Positions 60,220-64,000 of a stretch of DNA of 64,000 nucleotides are shown in pieces. This DNA is from Hemileia vastatrix (Eukaryota > Basidiomycota > Pucciniomycetes > Pucciniales > Zaghouaniaceae): the NCBI GenBank assembly GCA_030280995.1, contig JASXTE010000010.1:27706823-27770822 (forward strand), written 5' to 3'. Below the pieces are notes generated by a model. It was not told the DNA's origin, made no database searches, and saw nothing but the letters and a program-made list of their open reading frames with translations. A program made the translations under genes and the position numbers. Each line of letters begins with the position of its first letter. Positions within the stretch are counted from its first letter, which is position 1.

Positions 60220-61170
60220 ATGAACTTCCCCACTCCCACACCTACGCCTCCACACCCTAAAGCGGATGGGGGAATGATCACGCGACAGTTTTCACAAACT
60301 TGCACGGCTTGTGAAAGCATGGAGTATTTCTGTGTCGAAAGTATGGCGACTCGAGGCCCTCGCCAGAAATGCGAGTTTTGCCGTTGGCGACGAGTGGCCT
60401 GCGATGCGTTGACGAAGAACGCAGAGATCAAAAAGTGATTCACCAAGACCAAGTTTTGTGTAATCCCTAAAACCAAAGAGGTGGTCGAAGACATTTGGGA
60501 TGTCTCGATTGAAGATGAACAATTGGTGGGGGAAAATGATAAGGAATTAAATAACAAGATCTCAACCTGGGTAACCCAGACCACAAGTTCGAAGCGAGGT
60601 GTTGAGGAAGAGGTCGACGAGTTGGTGGAGGAAGATGAAGATGAAGTCCCTGTTCCAGGGCAGGCACTCAAGAAACGAAGGGTGGTCATCGAAGATGAAG
60701 AGGAGGAGAGAGAGGCAGAGGTTGAAGTGGCGCCAAGGTTATTTTTAGAGCCTGACCCCATCTTCAAGGTAAGTTTTAATTGTTATTTTTTAAGGATGAA
60801 GTTACTGATGAGTTATGTTTAGACATTGAATACCCTTGAAGAGCCGATTGGGGAGCCTGCACCGGTTATACCAACTGAGGCAAACCCTCTGGCCACAGAA
60901 GTAGTTGAAGAACCTGAAGACACCCTGGACCAGGTGTGGTCGATGAAACCTTGTCAAGGTTGACGAGTAAGGTTCGCGGAAGAATTATGTGGGGAGGTCG
61001 ACACAATTATCGACGCTGTTTCCTTCAACGTGGCAGAGGAGCTCTTGGAGATGGGAGAGGTGGTTCCGGTAGGAGAGGAGGAGGTATTTGAGAAATGCAG
61101 GAAGGAGATAAGGGTAGTTTTGGAGAAAATGAAAAGATTGGTTCGAGAGAAATTAAAAGAAAAGATTTGA
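60220..61170 (+). pseudogene. Antisense spliced ORF with Zn2Cys6-type cluster
   Basis: Two exons, 60220-60768 and 60823-61170, with a 54-nt intron (GTAAGT donor, TTACTGAT branch-like site, TTTAG acceptor) in phase 0; about 298 codons. The N-terminal region has six Cys at residues 28, 31, 38, 51, 54 and 61: C-x2-C-x6-C-x12-C-x2-C-x6-C, the spacing of fungal Zn2Cys6 DNA-binding clusters, with a basic RWRR between the last two. The rest is strongly acidic, with a KKRR-type basic patch before the intron and a Lys/Glu-rich helical end. Two in-frame TGA codons (60436, 60961) break this copy. It starts 110 bp from the LTR, which could supply an antisense promoter. Confidence 0.65.
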
Positions 61171-62081
61171 AATGAAAAAGAGATGTAAAGAAGTAGAAAA
61201 AAAAATTGTATTTTAGTTTTATTTTATTTTATTTTATTTTTTTATTGTAGGTGAATATTATTAATTTTATAAGATTTGGGAGAGAGAGAAAAAGAAAGAA
61301 GAAGTTTAAAATAAAAAATTTTAGAATTTGAAAGAAGAAATTTAAAGAAAGAAAAAGGTTGTTTAATTGAAGGAAGTTATAATGTTTTTTAAAAAGAAAA
61401 TTTTATGTAAGAAAAGAGAGAGAAAAAGAAACAATTTTGTGATTGAGATGAGTTTGTTAAATTGAGGATTTAATGAAAGAAATTTTTTTTTTTTAAAAAG
61501 AAATTTTAGTTGAAAAGAGAGGAAGAAGAAAGAAAAGAAAAAAAACAGAATTTAGAATTTAAGAGAATTTGGAAAGAAGAATTATTTGTTTCGAAGAATT
61601 ATTATAGGGAGATTTAGAGGTTGAAGTTAATTTCGAGGAAATGGTCGTGTTGTACAAGATTTGATAATTTGAAGGAAAGAAAGTTTTAAAAGAGAGAATA
61701 AATTTTTAGAAAAGAAATTTTTAAAGAGAATTTTAAATTTAAGAAAAGAATGTATTTAGAGAATTGAAAAAGAAAAGAAAGAAAATATTTAGAGAGATTT
61801 AAGAGTTTTTTATTTTATTTTATTATTTATGTTTATTTTATTTTATTTTATTTTATTTTTATTTTATTGTTTATGTTTATTCTATTTATTTTATTTTATT
61901 TTATTTTAATTTATTTAATTTTACTTTGATTTTACCTTGTATGTTTATTCTATTTATTTTATTTTATTTTAATTTTGATTTTACTTTTAGTTGGTTTTGG
62001 AGAAAATTTTATAGAAGGAGAAGAAAAAAAAAAGAAGAGAGAAAAAAGAAAATAAAAAGAAAATTTAAAATAAAAGAAATT
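61171..62081. repeat. Purine-rich and TTTTA low-complexity spacer
   Basis: A/G-rich repeats (GAAAGAAAAAG-like) followed by TTTTATTTTA tracts (about 61800-61990), between the ends of the two convergent reading frames of element F. No gene is supported. Confidence 0.85.
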
Positions 62082-64000
62082 TTAAGGTTTTGGTTTTAAA
62101 GGGTATTTAAGATGAAAAGATTTTAGGAGTTCAGGGGCATTAGAAACATTGATGGCTGGTTCCCAGGATGTTTTGTCCGAGTCATTGAGGAAGCCTTCCC
62201 ATTCCACGAGGTATTGAAGTTTCCCCTTGCGTATTCTTGAATCAAGGATACGGCTTACTTCCCACTCTAGATGATCTTCTACTTCGACCGGTTCCGGAGG
62301 GGGTTGGTTCTTGCCCGGGTATATTTCTCGAGCCAGTTCCAGGAGAGATACATGGAAAACAGGGTGAATCGCCTGCCATTTAGGAGGTAACTTGAGTTGA
62401 AATGCAGTTTTAGAGACTTCAGAGTCGATTTCAAATGGTCCCAAGCGCTTTTCAGCCAGTTTCTTTGATGGTCTTGTTGTTCGAATGTTTCGTGTGTCGA
62501 GCCATACTTTGTCGCCTGGTTTAAAGGAAGGAGCAGATTGTCAATGTTTTGTTGGCCTGTTCCTTGTATCTTTGAATCGCTGATTCCAAATTTGTTTTAA
62601 GTTCTTCTTGGAGTCATGATATTGTTCGAAGATAATGTTCCGCAGGATGATTAGTTCCTACATGGATTGAGTTGAATCAAGGATGTCGTCCATAAATGGT
62701 TTTGAAGGGAGATTGTCGTGTCAAAGAATGAGTTGAGTTATTATAAGCAAATTCGACCAATGGTAACCATGTGGTCCAATCGTCTTGTTGGTAACTGACA
62801 TACATTCGAAGATATTGTTTGAGGATTTGGTTAACTCTTTCTGTTTGACCATTGGTTTCAGGGTGATAGACCGTGGAGAGATTCCTCGTGATATTGAGTT
62901 GTTGACACAGTTGGGTCCAGAATGTGGATACAAACAAGGAGCCTCTATCTGAAATAATATCATTTGGTAAGCCGTGTTTAGAAAATACATATTCTAGAAA
63001 CAATTTTGACAAATCTTCTGCTGTAGCAGTAGTAGTGGTTTTAATAAAAATAGACATTTTTGAAAATCTATCTACTATTACTAATATAGCATCAAAATTA
63101 TTAGAAATAGGAAGTTGAGAAATGAAATCCATCGATAAAGATTCCCAAGGTTTAGAGGGAATAGGAAGTGGTTGAAGCAACCCATGCTTCCGGTGATGGG
63201 GAGCCTTATTCCTATTACATTCGTAACAAGCTTTTATATAGGCCTTGATTTTCCTGGTCATACCTGGCCAGAAGAAATCCCTTGCTATTAACTGGTAGGT
63301 TTTATCAACCCCAAAATGACCAGCTAATGGAGAATAATGTCGACTGTTGAAAATCCATAATTTTATCTCATTGTTGTCGGGTATGACTACTCTACCTTCA
63401 AAGACTAATAGACCTGATTCAATACTAAATCTTTTGGCCCCTTGCTTTGAGAGTATTTTGTTTTTTAATCCTAATCAATATTCGTCCTTCTACTGAGCTT
63501 CGAGGATGTTGGATAGTGGATTACGAAAAGATTGAATTGTCATCGAATTAAGTTGATGAGTCGTTAACATTGATTTGTTGAAGATTGATTGCACATTTGC
63601 TGGGTTCTTGTCAGCAAATGTGTCCCCCCGCTGTGGGTAAACGTCGTCCCGACGTGACAAGATATCTGGGACAATGCAGTTTTTACCTGGGCGATAGGAA
63701 ATAGAGAAAGAAAATTCAGACAAAAATTCAGCCCACCTGGCTTGACGCCTGGTTAACACTTTAGAAGACATGAAGTATTTCAAAGCATTATGATCTGTAA
63801 AGATTTGAAAAGGACTATCTAGGCTGAGAAGAAAAGAACACCATTTTTTAAGACAATGGATAATAGCTAAAAGCTCTTTGTCGTGAATTTCATAATTTAA
63901 TTCTGCGGCTATGAGTTTGCGTGACTCAAAAGCAACAGGATGAAACAAATTTTTTTCAGGATTTAATTGGGAGATGACCCCTGCAATAGCATAATCGCTT
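62082..64000 (-). pseudogene. F pol: RNase H, integrase, chromodomain (5' end outside window)
   Basis: Enters from the right edge. RNase H (63490-64000) with [10 protein letters not shown] and [10 protein letters not shown]; then a stop; integrase finger with CYECNRNK and core with MDFISQLP, ISDRGSLF and YHPETNGQTERVNQ (63261-62677); a frameshift; then the C-terminal part with GPFEID and HPVFHVSLL, and a classic chromodomain (WEVSRILDSRIRKGKLQYLVEWEG at about 62200-62270) ending at 62082. Chromodomains direct integration to particular chromatin in chromoviruses. The chromodomain is closer to the canonical HP1 type than the one in A/B. Confidence 0.9.

Larger units (their letters stand above)
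59338..64000 (-). mobile_element. Gypsy element F with antisense ORF, runs off the window
   Basis: An LTR (59338-60110), an oppositely oriented spliced ORF (60220-61170), a low-complexity spacer and a minus-strand pol (62082-64000). If all belong together, the LTR is the 3' LTR and the ORF lies antisense between pol and LTR. The other LTR is predicted beyond the window. No target duplication can be checked (GATGC follows the LTR on the inside), and no purine tract is visible at 60111, so single-element unity is inferred rather than proved. Confidence 0.75.

Noticed and set aside
60111..61170. Element F read left to right, with 59338-60110 as 5' LTR and the Zn2Cys6 ORF as gag
   Set aside because: The ORF has no capsid or knuckle pattern, contains an intron, and the only pol nearby is on the other strand. 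It cannot be fully excluded, since no clear purine tract or primer site decides the LTR's side.

Overview
The window looks like an AT-rich, repeat-dominated nuclear genome of a basidiomycete fungus, most likely a rust (Pucciniales; a very AT-rich, transposon-swollen genome such as Austropuccinia psidii would fit). This is inferred from the style of the Ty3/gypsy and Ty1/copia polyproteins, the short (54-88 nt) fungal-type introns, a chromodomain of the kind found at the end of rust gypsy polyproteins, and a fungal Zn2Cys6 cysteine pattern. Nothing bacterial or viral is present. Only one gene looks like an ordinary, intact host gene (18782-21611); almost everything else is retrotransposon, mostly decayed and nested.

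Layout. 39-8154: gypsy element A1 (+), left end outside or lost, 3' LTR split by a solo LTR (6887-8138, target duplication AAAAG). 8411-17705: a Tc1/mariner transposon whose DD34E transposase is split by a complete gypsy element A2 (8972-16934, minus, duplication CTTTC). 17714-18015: a foldback repeat. 18782-21611: a seven-exon host gene of unknown function (about 803 residues). 22106-38956: a copia element (minus, duplication GTTAC, 177-bp LTRs) that has swallowed a second gypsy element D (24001-34665) and a 773-bp solo LTR (35139-35911, duplication AATGT). 39166-39456: a three-copy repeat. 40477-41188: the first part of a B-type LTR, interrupted by gypsy B1 (41189-51326, +), which itself carries a 1.5-kb solo LTR in its integrase (48486-49988, duplication CATCA) and is interrupted in its 3' LTR by gypsy B2 (51327-59337, minus), whose 5' LTR is interrupted after 29 bp by gypsy F (59338 to beyond 64000). 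The missing right-hand halves of four nested insertions are therefore predicted just beyond the window.

Four things stand out. (1) Element D carries about 25 copies of a small hairpin-plus-tail motif in coding and non-coding parts alike, with compensatory base changes in the stem. (2) The gag 5' end of the A and B families encodes a second, overlapping coiled-coil protein in the +1 frame that is better conserved between families than the gag frame itself. (3) Element F has, between pol and its LTR, an oppositely oriented, intron-containing ORF whose product has an exact Zn2Cys6 zinc-cluster spacing. (4) The host gene is built from tandemly duplicated 117-nt exons joined by phase-0 introns and remains open through about 803 codons in the middle of decayed repeats.

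The A and B elements share one plan: LTR (TGTCAGCC start), leader of about 0.7-1 kb with a splice-acceptor-like end, gag with coiled coil and variant zinc knuckle, aspartic protease, reverse transcriptase, RNase H, integrase and chromodomain in what was one long frame. All copies have stops or frameshifts, so none in the window looks able to move on its own.
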